Of a stretch of DNA of 64,000 nucleotides, positions 49,660-60,594 are shown piece after piece. Position numbers and translations under genes: made by a program. This DNA comes from Fasciola hepatica. Lineage: Eukaryota; Platyhelminthes; Trematoda; Plagiorchiida; Fasciolidae. Position 1 is the first letter of the stretch; every line of letters begins with the position of its first letter. The stretch is from NCBI GenBank assembly GCA_948099385.1, contig CANUEZ040000117.1:1784001-1848000 (forward strand). The letters run 5' to 3'. The notes beneath the pieces were generated by a model. The model had not been told where the DNA came from and made no database searches. It worked only from the letters and a program-made list of their open reading frames with translations.

Positions 49660-50472
49660 GGAGAAGTGTGTGATAAACCAAATGGACTACACATCTGGAC
49701 CACGGTTTCCAAAGTGATGTTGAAAGAAGTGACCGGATAAAACATAGACTTTGCGCGGACTGTTTTGCTTTCAGAAAAAAAGGATGTAATGCATCGGCAT
49801 GAAACTAGGGGCTAGCGGAAAATCGATGCAAGGTGCCCAACTACAACAATAGGATGGACACAGCTGGCGAAAACGATGAAGTACTGGTAGAAGACTATCA
49901 GTTTGTGTTTGATACAGGAGGTGGACCACTTTGTGGCAACAGAACAGAACTTTGCGGCACAGGAGCTTATCAGATGTGCATATGTGGGACACGATACCTT
50001 GCAAGATGAGGACACTGCAATGAAACAGCCCTGAGTGGGCGAACAGCGGAGCTTGCAGAGAAAGCAAACAGACACAGAGTCATCGAATATTGGGAATCTC
50101 TAGAGATAAATTTCGCGGTGTAATATACTGTCTGAAGATTGTGGTACGGAATTGAATGACAGCAATAAGTGCGATGGTTCTCGAGTATATCGGTAAAAGT
50201 GAAGAAGGGGTGGGCTTTATCTTAGGGAGGGGTTAAGTTTGCAAATAAGACTGGTGAATAGTTTAGCATGAAACAGCGGGAGCAAAGAGCCAAGAATGTT
50301 GATGTTTTAAGTATGCGATAATTATGCACCAAAAGAAAGCAAATTTTGCCGGACGAAAAATGCGACAAGTCATAAAGGCGAATTTGGAAGCGAGCACGAT
50401 GGGGATTCCATGTTATCCAGAGGAGACAGCGGCATGTTTGCAGCATTTTAGTACATGAATGGTTTCTTTTTG

Positions 50473-50510
50473 TTTGTTTGTTTGTTTGCTTGTTTGTTTG
50501 TTTGTTTGGT
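50473..50510. repeat. (GTTT)n microsatellite, right arm
   Basis: Mirror of the run at 46,469-46,507, same interrupted unit (GCTT). Confidence 0.92.
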
Positions 50511-50517
50511 TTCAATA

Positions 50518-50970
50518 CGCAACCGGTGCTAGTGGGTGGGGCTGACCCTGCGCTGGACACCCAACCTGAAAGCCACTTCTGGTGGCAGGAGGTGCGACCT
50601 ATCTAGTTGCGCCCGAACATCGTTTCAGACGTCCCGCACGTCCTGTGTGCACCGGCCAAAGCGAGGGATCTGTCCGCGCCCCGCACCCGCGGGATTTGCA
50701 CAGGTGATGTTGGTCGATATCATACGTACGTAGAGAGAGAGTAGTCTAGAAGATTGCGGGGAACTCTTAAAGTAGGGTCAATGAGTTAGCGGCGGAATGA
50801 TGGGCGGGTATCAGGTTTTCAGCCAGAAGAGTAGGCCAGATATTTCGCCGATGTCATCCCCGGATCATTCCAAGACATCGAAAGGGGGTTGCGCGCCCGT
50901 TGGTGTCTGGAGGCATAAGAGTAGGGGGACGCAGTCTGGAATTCTCCCAGCTGAGGATCAACGGTCAATG
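50518..50970 (+). repeat. M module, right-arm copy
   Basis: Best-preserved M module: accggtgctagtgggtgggg, gctggacacccaacctgaaa, gcgacctatctagttgcgcc, ccgcgccccgcacccgcggg, and at the end cgcagtctggaattctccca. Collinear with 22,355-22,820. Confidence 0.75.
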
Positions 50971-51276
50971 GTGAAAAGACAAACCTAGTAATGTAGGCAC
51001 AGACTACCTTGGGAAGAATGAGGACTATAAGCCATTGGGAGTGAATGAGAATACAAAATAGTGACCAAAACTAGGAATAAGAATGATGATTTAGAGGTGA
51101 GTGGTGGTTGCCGGAATGGGATTGAGTGTTGGGACGCTAGGGCAGGATAAAGCAGAGGAATGAGGTCAATTCGGACCGAGTAAAGCAAATTACGTATGAT
51201 AGAGATAGATAGGAGACTTTAGAGCGCGTGAATTAGGGAGATTCTAACAAGAGCAGTGTCACTGATGAAAGTCACT

Positions 51277-54200
51277 CTAAGGGATACTAATATGCTGGCT
51301 ATGGATGAGGCATATGGGGTAGGTGATGTCGACGTTGCAAAGGATGTTACCCGGGCCGTGCTTTTCTTTCTCTATCCAAAAATCTAGGTTACCCTCATAA
51401 GCTTGTTCCAACGTGGTGCACGTATGGGTCAGTTGTAGCACTTTGGCGACATCTAAATATTTTGTAAGGACAACTTTAAAACGGTCTAGTGTCTGGCTGG
51501 TCCGAATGTCTTCAGGCAGTCTGTTCCAAATGCGGGAAGAGACGGTGATGAAGAACCTTCCTCTTAGTTTTGTCCTGGAGTACGGGACTTTAGTAGTATG
51601 ATTTCGGTTACGAAGAGGGTAGGGTGCGTCTTGAGCGAAACACATCAGTGATAGACGTATGCGCTGTGGAATGTAGGAGGTTGAATAGAAGATAAAGATT
51701 GAGTTTCATTCGTCGTAGCCACAGGTCTTCAAGCCTTAGTAGCTCACATCTCTCTTTGTAATTCGAGGGGGATGATGAGCCGAGTAGGTGCTTGGTGAAG
51801 GATCGCTGAACTCATTCGATCACAAGTCTGTCATATTTGCGCACGTGAGTGCATACAAGAGGGCAATACTCGAGGTACGGTCTGGCGTGGATTTGAAGAT
51901 CGGAAGCTGGCTGTCGCGCATTCCAAGAGTTCTTCAAATGAGGGCCATCATTCTCTTAGTCTTAGCCACCTGGTAGGTGGCTTGTCCTTGAAAGGTGGAC
52001 GACCAAGACTACTGCAGACCGAGATCTCGTACTAGCGGAGTAGTAGGAATAAACGAGCCGTTTAAGGTGATGGATTCAGGGGGAATTAGACTTTTATACG
52101 TAAGAGTGGCACTCTTAGCAGCGAAGAAACTCATTTTTCAAGCTTCGCACCATATGTCAAGAGCTTTCAGGTCGTCAGCTATTTCGGTGAGGGTATAGGT
52201 CACGGTTTGGCTTTCAAAGGAATGTACAATCGTGACGTCATCAGTGAACAGAGATGCGGTGCCATGGCGTATTACTTCGAACACTTCGTTAATGTAGAGA
52301 AGAAATAAAAGTCGGCCTAACACACTGTCCTGTATAACACCATCTGTGACTGGCTGGGGTGATGAGAGGTAACCCTCAATGTTTACTGCTTGCGATCTCA
52401 TGCTAAGATAGGATGACAACCAAGAAAAGAGTGGGTCTGTTATGCCGTAAGATTTAACCTTGGCTAGCAGTTGAGCTTGAGGCACGCGATCAAATGCTTT
52501 CGTCATATCAAGGAAGATAAGGATAAATGCCTTTTCAGAGTCAGCTGACGTTGTGATTAGATGAAGAAAGTCAAGTTGGCAGGTCCGACACGACCTAGGC
52601 TTTAAGAAGCCGTGTTGGTTTTTATTTATTAACCCACGGGTGAGGATAAAGTTGGCAATCTCATCTTTAATTATTCGTTCCATTATCCTAGATATAATGA
52701 GAGTGTGATTTATGGGAGGTAATTAGCAGGATAATGTAAAGCACCCTTCTTATGGAGGGAAATGATAATGGAAGTTTTCCACTGGGATGGGAAAATGCTT
52801 TGTGACATGGAGAGGTTAAATAATTTTAGCGAAAGCATCACAATGTCCGGGCCGCCAAGACGAAACAGAGCTGGAGGGATACCATTGGGTCCAGGGCGGG
52901 CCAGAGGCCGGGTTGTATTTGCCAGCTTTCTGACTCCGTTGGCTGAGAATACTACGGTTGACAAGGTGTCGGCAGTCAGGGAGGTGAGATCCTCGGTTGG
53001 ACTATTGTGGTCTGTTATGAAGGTAGAGGCGAAGAAATTATTGAATGCCTCAGCGATTAACTGAGGAGAGCTAATATAAATGTTCTTTGATAGGAGCAAA
53101 TACGGTATTTCCGTTGTACAGCTGGGGTTTCGAGTTTTATTAAGGCCGGAGAGGTGAGATATTTTGTTCGGCTGGTTGAGGGCGTATTGTTCTTGCTTCT
53201 CCAGCTTGTTCTCATTTTCGCTTAGTAGCTGGCGTGGTCAGTGGCTGAGGCAGAGTAAGATGGAGAGGTCGTTGGCCCTTTCGTAGGCAAGCTGAAACTT
53301 CTCGAACTTACGTTGCAACTTTTGTTGTCGATAGGTCTTTCTCCCACTGAACTCAGTTATCTCGGGAGATATGATGTTAAGAGAACAGAATATGTTAGAG
53401 TATATCACATCCGACGCCAGCTGAGGATCAGATGTTAGAAAGAATTCATCCCAGGTCTGATTGCGCTGGACTGTGGGTAGAGTGTCTCAATTTGCATTTC
53501 GGAAAGATTTTCGATTTTGAGGACTTTCCTGGGATGCGGAGAATTCAAATGTTACGGCTTTATGACCACAACCAGGAAAGTGGCTAGGGATATTTGCCTT
53601 TTTATTTCGCAGGCCTAAAGTAAAGATAAGATCAATAATATTGTCCCTCTGGTTGGTGATTTCACGCGTTGTGTCCATCCGCCAGCACGCATACATGAGA
53701 TAAAATTGCATAATTTCGGAGAGGAATTCAGGGTTGTCCAACGAATGCCAGGGAGGTTAAAGTCCCCCGCTACGACTTAAGCAGCAAGCTGGATTTCAGC
53801 TACGTGACGGAAAGCATCCGTGATTGCATTTACTTTGCCCACGTTGTAGCCCGGCGGACAGTAAACACAACCAATGAAGAGCTGCCCCTGAAGCAGTGGT
53901 ATAGAGATCCAAACGGAGTCTTGGACCTTATCAAGGGCAGGAATTGGAGTAAGTGTGTTCCAAGACTGCTGTTACCATAAAAAAGACATCCACCACCATG
54001 TCTCTCAGATCTGTCCGTAGCAAATATATTATAACCGGGTATGGAGATGTGTCAGAGTGGAGTTTTATCAGTAAGCCAGGTTTCAGTTACTAGGACCACA
54101 TCCGGGTGAGATTGCAGTGCAATGGAGCGGACGGATGTAAGTTTATTCACAAGGGAGCGAGCGTTGAAAAGTGCAATTTTGAGGCCATCATTGTCATGGC

Positions 54201-55531
54201 CATGATCTACAATGACTGTATGGCCGCTTAAGTTGGCTGTCAGGTTTGGAGAAATCGTAGCCACTGGCGGACTGTGGGATGGTGTGGGGAGAGATATGGT
54301 AAGGGAAAAGGCGGGACGTTTAGAGGAAACGGAAAAACTGGTGAATTTTGATGGGGTGGCATTAAGTCCGAAAGCTCGCGACTATTTGTAATCGGGGAGC
54401 AGGATGCATGTGATTGGGTAGGCCATAAGTAGTCAACCGGAACTGCATTTGGATAAGGTTCTGGAGTAACGATCTGAACAGTCTTGCTGAGACTTCTTTT
54501 ATCGTTGTTGGAAAAGGTGCTCTGTGGTTCACTCTACCTGAAGGCAAGAGACAGATTTGGTTCAGAGAGCAATGTCCGGGTCCCCGAGTTGAGATGGATG
54601 ATTTTGCCGATAAAGCTACTCTATTTATTTTCGAATTCTTTACAGGTACCGGTGCAAAACAATCTAGTCCTACGCCTTTCCGAGGTATGCAAGGAATGGC
54701 TAGCTCTGACATCGACAGTCGAAGGATTACTAATTTTGCTTCAGGTATTTAGCTCTTCTCCCGAACCTGTTTTGGACTTCTGACTCCAGCGAGGCTCGGC
54801 TTTCGTTTTTTGAACTATATTTGGTGGAAGTAGTTCGTAGGTTCGACCAGACACCTCTTGAGCTAGTCGAAGGAATCATGTCAATCGAGTTTCTGTATGG
54901 TAATTTGTTACTAGTCTTGGAGTCATGGGTCTTTTATCAGTTTTGTGGACGTCAGGAAGCACATTAATTTAAACCGTTTTATTGAGACTATTCTGCAAGT
55001 TTTGACGTTTGTGACACGGCTCCGATGGAGTGGAGACTGATGAACTATCTAGGCTGACAACTATTTTGCGACCAACCACAGAAGAAGTGTTCACATGATG
55101 GCCGACGCTTGGTAAATCCACCACCTGAGAGGGGCTACTGGCTAAATGTTTACCAGGGTTATGGTTCTTGGCATGGCTTTTGTGAACCTCCCTTTTTAGA
55201 GAAGTCTTATCGGGAGGTATTTTTGCCCGCTTGAAACCTGTATTGGCAACGACAAAAGACTGTCGGCTAATAAATTCCTTGGCAGCAACTTCAGTATTAA
55301 ACTGAAACAGGAGTAGGCATGTATCTCGCGGTGAAGTTTTGCGAAATCTGACACAGTAGCAAAGGTTGCGAATCCAGGTTGCAAGCCTTTAAGATTAGGT
55401 TCTTAGCAGCTGAGAGAGGTAACTTATCTGGGATGTTGAATAGTGTTGCGTTGTTGGCTTTCTTGATGCGTCTAAATATTCCAGAGGCAACGGTATCGAC
55501 GACCTTCAGGGCTGAGATTAGATTCGCCTGA
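51277..55531 (-). pseudogene. LINE E: CR1-type element, right-arm copy
   Basis: Minus-strand twin of 41,450-45,710, with endonuclease at 54,264-53,487 and RT at 53,099-52,138. It carries the same premature stops as the left copy (after DKTPL near 54,054, after NYLP near 52,710, before VVAGDFN near 53,778) and the same FTDD in place of FADD near 52,240. It lacks one C of the left copy near 53,536, which alters the local frame. Sharing these lesions shows that one dead LINE was copied, rather than two elements inserting independently. Confidence 0.85.
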
Positions 55532-55560
55532 GAGTGATGTAGAGATGAATCAAGCAGGAA

Positions 55561-55976
55561 CCCCAAGTAGCAGGTAGCCCCAACCTTTGGGGTAGACCTG
55601 GGGCATGCCCCAAGCTTGCCCCAAGATTAGTTTCTATGTGGAAAAGATGCTTATTGGTTACGGAATCACTGGGATTATATCCTTATGACCATATTTTGTC
55701 ATCCTAAGGCAAGCCTATTATGGCCTGTTTTGTTTTAATACGTCACCCTTAGTGGCAACCTTCACGCGGTCTCGTGCAGTCTTTGTCCTGTCCTTCGCGA
55801 GACTGTGGTGTGATTTCCCTGGTACGTGACCCTCGAGCTCGGCATGAGATTAGTACAAACCGTTTTGGGCACCACTTATACGTTTGTATTCGTGCCAAGC
55901 AGTATGCCTGAGGTTAGCCCGAAGCTTGCGCAACCCGATTAAGTGAACTCGGGGCAAACATGGGGTTAGCCCCAGT
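55561..55976. repeat. G repeat, right-arm copy
   Basis: Mirror of the left-arm copy: ccaagtagcaggtagcccca and tggggcatgcccca at one end, ggggcaaacatggggttagc at the other. Confidence 0.6.
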
Positions 55977-56106
55977 ATTGAGGCCACTTGAAGCACTTTT
56001 CATGAGCTATCCTTACGTTAACCGATTTATCAATCTTTAACCAGTGACCGTATATATTCATCATAAGTAGATGAACCGTAGCTCAACGAGTGCATACTCG
56101 CGGTAA

Positions 56107-56130
56107 CTTATATATATACATATAATAGTG
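56107..56130. repeat. TA-rich run upstream of DUF4806-type gene
   Basis: cttatatatatacatataat about 700 bases before the proposed start codon; mirrored near 40,855. It might serve as a promoter element, but nothing else supports that. Confidence 0.3.
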
Positions 56131-56833
56131 TATCATACTATACACCATCGTTTTTGCGGACACCGTGGGTACCTGACATAAGCATGTCTATTGTTTATGG
56201 GTATTTGCTTTAAATTATCATTTTCGTATTTCGAATGAAGAAAAATGTGGTTTAGTGTTGACCATTCTTCTGTGTTTACAATGGACAGCTAACTCACATG
56301 GATAACGTTTTCTTCAAATACTTCGATTCGCCGGACGATTTCATCACTTACGGGTTAAGTTCAAGCCACTTGTATATTTTCGCTTTTGGCGACTTAGATT
56401 CCACCTTGCACAATGCACTCATTCATACCATCACATGTGAGTGTATTCGTGGTTGCATTAACTCTTCCAATGTTGCTGTTCCCAATTTACGTACTTTTTG
56501 TAAAAAAATGTCACACAACGCTCTGTGCTTCCCGTGCACCTTTTTTCGCAAATCAGCATGAGGATCTGTTGAGATTACGTAATGCTAGGGTATTTGCGAG
56601 GCAAAAGTTGTTCTCATTTGTCGGTTGTTTTGACGTGAACTGTTCGTATTTTGCCACTTTCTTGCTGTCTTCGTTTGCTTCTTTGGTGTCAGTGGCAGAC
56701 TCGGGTTCGCCTTCACATATGGGTGAGCACTTACGCGTTATTGTTATTGTATTCACCGTCCATTTGCTTTTGTACGTACTTAAACGTGATCAAGCCCCAG
56801 GTAGACAATTCCTAATGACAAACTTTTTCTTAG

Positions 56834-58120
56834 ATGTACGTGGTTGCTCACTTTCCCGACGAAAATTCACACACCGTGGTGCACAAGAATTGGATGGTGG
56901 ACGAGAAGTACTTTCGTTGGCCACGAACAAAGAGTCTTCCAGACTACAGACATCATTTGCTGTCAGGAAAGGTAGTGCCGGATTCATGCTCGGAATACTT
57001 CTTTAGGCAGATGTACTACACGGGTAAGTCAGTGACAGCACAACATTTAAATAGACAAACTTGGAGATGCCATCGACTTCAAGAATCAGCTGGCTGCTCG
57101 GTCAAGTGCTGCATCCACGGATGAAACAGAGAAGCAGACATAATTTTCGCGGCACTATTCCACAAGAAAGAGGTAATTACCCATTTAAATTCACATACCT
57201 AAGGGGTTCCCGTGGAATTCTCTTCCGATGTGAGTCCTCAGGCAATGCGGAGAACGGCAAAACCAGTTACGCTGCACTTACCACCCAGCCCAACACCCAT
57301 TTTGAAACGTCTTGGGAGAATGCAAAGGTAAATTTCTAACATGCACAACCGAGTTCTGTGTTAGCTCGTCTCATTTGTCTTCACAGTCAACCATGCCTGC
57401 ATGGGCTAGAGCCCGAGTCTCATCCTCAAGGTAATTATCACTTTTGTTTCATATTGCCCATTTTATCACAAGTAGCGGCTCATGCATCAGAGCTACACAA
57501 ATGAACTTGGCTCCTAACCTGCGCCAAGTACTATGCAAGTTCACATGTAGTGCCGTCGCCTTATGTTTTAGTAAACCAAGAAAAAATTCTGCTGTCCATA
57601 GACAGCCTTACAAGAATTATGGAGAAACTAAGTGCCCCCATGGAATCCCTCCCCACCACTTTCGGGGCGTCATGTTCACCAGCAGTGCCGCAGCCAACAA
57701 CACGTTTGAACACTGTAGATGAACTCCACAATTTACACGACGTCCTCGGAACACCAGAAGCTTTCAGTAAGATGGTAAGTCACTATAGGTGTAAGTGACA
57801 AAAATAGGTCACATCACTGCGGTGATACACCTAAAAATATTCAGGATGCCTTTAAGCAAATGCTATCTGCTGTGGTCAGCGACGACGTCGCAGTGAAGTG
57901 CTTCTGGATCGGTAGCAGCAACAGGATAGCCGTCTGTGATCATAGACTCATCAGAGCAATAAAATGTTTATCAGTGTATAAGTGGTCTCACCACTTACTG
58001 GACACTATCAGGTTCAGTACGTTTTTTGCCCAGGAACCAACTATCAGCATCGACAAGGACATCAGAAATGTGTTCCACAAAGCTCGTGATCGCGGAGCAG
58101 GTAGCAGGTATAATAGGTAA
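56834..58120 (+). CDS. multi-exon gene with probable DUF4806 domain, right-arm copy
   Basis: Proposed exons: 56,834-57,023 (MYVVAHFPDENSHTVVHKNW ..., donor GTAAGT); about 57,059-57,173 (KLGDAIDFKNQLAARSSAAS, then an apparent frame break before RHNFRG); about 57,206-57,328 (VEFSSDVSPQAMRRTAKPV, donor GTAAAT); 57,387-57,430; about 57,550-57,774 (ILLSIDSLTRIMEKL and LNTVDELHNLHDVLGTPEAF, donor GTAAGT); 57,844-58,120 (DAFKQMLSAVVSDDVAVKCF, FWIGSSNRIAV, RNVFHKARDRGAGSRYN, stop). The N-terminal motif, charged linker, coiled-coil-like segment and final 'W-G--gK---f--l' domain are the order seen in DUF4806 proteins, whose role is unknown. An upstream frame at 56,298 (MDNVFFKYFDSPDDFITYG) may be a leader exon, but its phase does not fit. 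The frame break in exon 2 may mean decay. Confidence 0.52.
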
Positions 58121-58312
58121 GTAGAATGAAATTGAGTTGCCTCATTTCTTCGCTAAGGTTTACACAAACATGTCAAATATAGAACGAATATTTGAAGTAC
58201 ATTATTCGTTTGTTGAATTACATTGGACTTCCGCGTTTTTCCCGTACATCACTTTCGCTATCCGTATCATATATGTGACCGTGAAAAGGTAGCCGTTATA
58301 TGCAAGTCTATG

Positions 58313-59640
58313 TTAATGATAATGATAATGGCTTATTTCGGATAATTCCGGGGCATGCTGTAAAGCGAGATCAAACGGTACAACTGGATGTAGAGTCCGA
58401 ATTCCAAGAGGATGATTCAGGTATGTGCACTTGATACTGTACAGGAGAAAGTATTTAAGCTACTCTTTAAGGAGGCGCCCGGCAAATTTGAACTCAAGGT
58501 CTGGTGACCAACACGGCCAAGTCAGGGTCGAGCTGGTCTGAAGTAGTAGACTCTTACTCAAATATTGCAAAAAGAGGGACTGTGCAACGAGAGAATCAAA
58601 TAGAATTGACGAAAGTTTTGTTCATCTTGAGGAAAAATAAGTTTCCAAGGGAGACATGAACCAGTTATAGCGCTCCGTGAAGTATGGCACGGCTTCGGAT
58701 TGGAAATCAGATGATGAAAGGAATGAATTTGCAGACAAAGAACAAGCAAAATCTTTCAAAGATTACCCTTGTAACGTTCAGCGACCAAATATTGGTTGAG
58801 TCAGTTGAATACTCAGCGGAGGACTCATTTGTGGAGAGAGATTGCCCAGGTGATGGTGAGAGAGGTGGCCGGGTGTAAACATGTAGTCGTTGCGCACATT
58901 GTTTACTTTCACAAACGTGGAATGTGAAGCACCAAAATAAAAATGGGAACTGGGCGACAAATTAATTTGTGATGCGTAGTCATGATAGTCGCAGATACAC
59001 GGTTTGCAAAGATGAGTATTTAAATGACAGGTAAGTATTTACGTTTGATAATCGTTGTCCAAGGGCTGAAAATGATGACCAGTGAGATGCAAGAATCAAA
59101 ATTGTCTAAGAGAGTTTAGCAAGGTAGAATACCGGATACAAAGAAGCCCCAACAACCAATGATTACGTTTGCGAAGTTGGGCCGCTGGATGTGGGTGGAG
59201 TCCGTGATGAACCAAATGGACAACACGTCCGAAGAGGTCGGTGGAGTGATGATGGAAGAAGTGACCAGATGTAAACATGTAATCGTTGCTCGGTTTACAT
59301 TGACAGGCCGCTCCATTACGAAATATCAACGTAGATTTATCTCTTTTTCCAACCTGCGAGCATCGTTAAAAAATGCCATGCCATTTGTTGAATATATTTA
59401 TATTGGATGCCATTATCACTTAATACATAATGGTAGAGTGATCTACCGGAAGTTTCTCAATAACACTTAACATTTTATTCTCATATCTGCAGATATCGCT
59501 ACCACAGACAACTGGATCCGAGTTTCTACGAGAATGTACTTTGACGGAATATTGCAAATTTGTGCAAAATACATTTATTGAAAGCAAATAAATGTTTCGT
59601 AATAAGAATCTGGCTTCCAATTTTCAGTTGCAAATTCGCC
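58313..59640 (-). repeat. E repeat copy flanking the right arm
   Basis: The tail aatgataatgataatgg (58,313-58,330) is followed by the best E core (58,330-58,385, gcttatttcggataattccg ... gagatcaaacggtacaac). It contains two units about 400 bp apart (tgtaaacatgtagtcgttgc at 58,873 and tgtaaacatgtaatcgttgc at 59,271), the same internal duplication seen in the 46-48 kb copy. It is collinear with that copy in opposite orientation, including ctcaaccaatattt/gcggtc. Confidence 0.72.
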
Positions 59641-59750
59641 AGAAATGGGTGTATATGGTACGCATACGCGAATGACCAAACTAGAAATAAACACTAGTAG
59701 TGGTACGTGAAACGGCAGTTAGATCTGATTTCGTTTAACGTATTACAAAG

Positions 59751-59950
59751 GTTTGGGCTATTCCCAGGCTTGCCATAAGTTTGCCACATGGGGCTACCCC
59801 AAGGTTGAGGATAGCCCCAGGTTTGTCCCATGAGGCAAACCTGGGGCAAAGATAAAGCTGCCCCGAGTTTCTTAATGATAAGCTTGGGGCAGCCCCACGT
59901 CTGCCTCATGCGTGCCCCATGGGGCGAACTTGTGGTGTGCTACTTGGGAC
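59751..59950. repeat. G repeat, third copy, diverged
   Basis: Dense GGGGC and GCCCC (cacatggggctaccccaagg, aggcaaacctggggcaaaga, cgtgccccatggggcgaac), ending gtgctacttgggac like the arm copies. It lacks the 300-bp middle. Confidence 0.5.
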
Positions 59951-60590
59951 TCTGGTGGATCTAAATGACCGATGGTTTGGTCAAAAGCGTCAAGCCGAGA
60001 GGAAAAACTATTCGTGGTTTTGCATATTTCGGCGGTTGCTTTGTTAGCCTCTCCAAGTATATCTACGAGGGATACGGAACAACTTTTGAGCATGCTTTGG
60101 AGGTAAGAGGTCTTACAACGGCGAGTGCTAGCAGTGATTTTGGGCCGGTGGACAGCAATGGAACGCATACCTTAGCTGTTGGAGTGATTTGTAGTTAATC
60201 CGACGCAATGTCGCGGGAAGTAAAGTAGTGACAGCTGACAGATAATGGGCTAGTTAACGGACTATGGTAAATTGCGGGGTACCAAAAACGTGGGAGAAAA
60301 AGTGACTTATTAGGTTTGAGAGGCCGGATAAAAAGTAACTACTTAGGGAGAGTTTTGAACAATTGATTAAGTTAGTTGGAAACCATGAATGTCTGAAAGG
60401 TTTTATTGTACCGACTCGCGATTAAAACTGACGCCCACAGGTTGGTGTGACGCAGTTGGTGCTACTATCGGATCAGCAAATTAGTTAGAATAGTAATAAT
60501 ACTAGTAACAGTTAAATCATTGATCTTAACGCTGGAAAGCAAAACAACTGCGACAACCTGATTTTGCGTCGCGATGACTTTGACCTGACA
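59951..60590. other. mostly unclassified; end may be degraded Pao RT
   Basis: A minus-strand frame (59,872-60,168) continues out of the G repeat without a known motif. From about 60,540 weak similarity to the segment before the Pao YVDD box begins. A taataatact run near 60,493 could be a trace of an E-type tail, but I could not align a core. Confidence 0.3.
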
Positions 60591-60594
60591 TCAA

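Larger units (their letters stand above)
49660..50970 (-). repeat. E repeat, truncated copy in right arm
   Basis: The part of E that belongs to the arm, lacking its 3' 900 bases and tail because the duplication stopped at 49,660. It includes an M module at its far end and the (GTTT)n run. Confidence 0.75.
49660..58296 (-). repeat. right arm of giant inverted repeat
   Basis: Reverse complement of 38,683-47,322. Its inner end (49,660) is an abrupt switch from BEL/Pao gag-pol sequence to the middle of an E element. Its outer end (58,296) is followed after 17 bases by the tail of another E copy. The two arms point the LINEs inward and the DUF4806-type genes outward. Confidence 0.92.

Noticed and set aside
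56298..56561. Frame MDNVFFKYFDSPDDFITYG as the true first exon of the DUF4806-type gene
   Set aside because: Available donors (gttaag at 56,354, gtgagt at 56,437) do not keep phase with the 56,834 exon; left as a possible leader exon only.
38683..58296. A large DNA transposon with 8.6 kb terminal inverted repeats (foldback or Maverick-like)
   Set aside because: The arms contain a fixed dead CR1 LINE and an E element cut at an arbitrary internal point, the spacer is half of a Pao element whose other half is outside, and no transposase or target-site duplication is seen. A rearrangement explains more.
38683..58296. Assembly artefact from reading a hairpin molecule
   Set aside because: Not excluded, but the arms differ by about 1-2 percent with a transition bias and the flanking Pao halves make biological sense; kept as a test in the findings.
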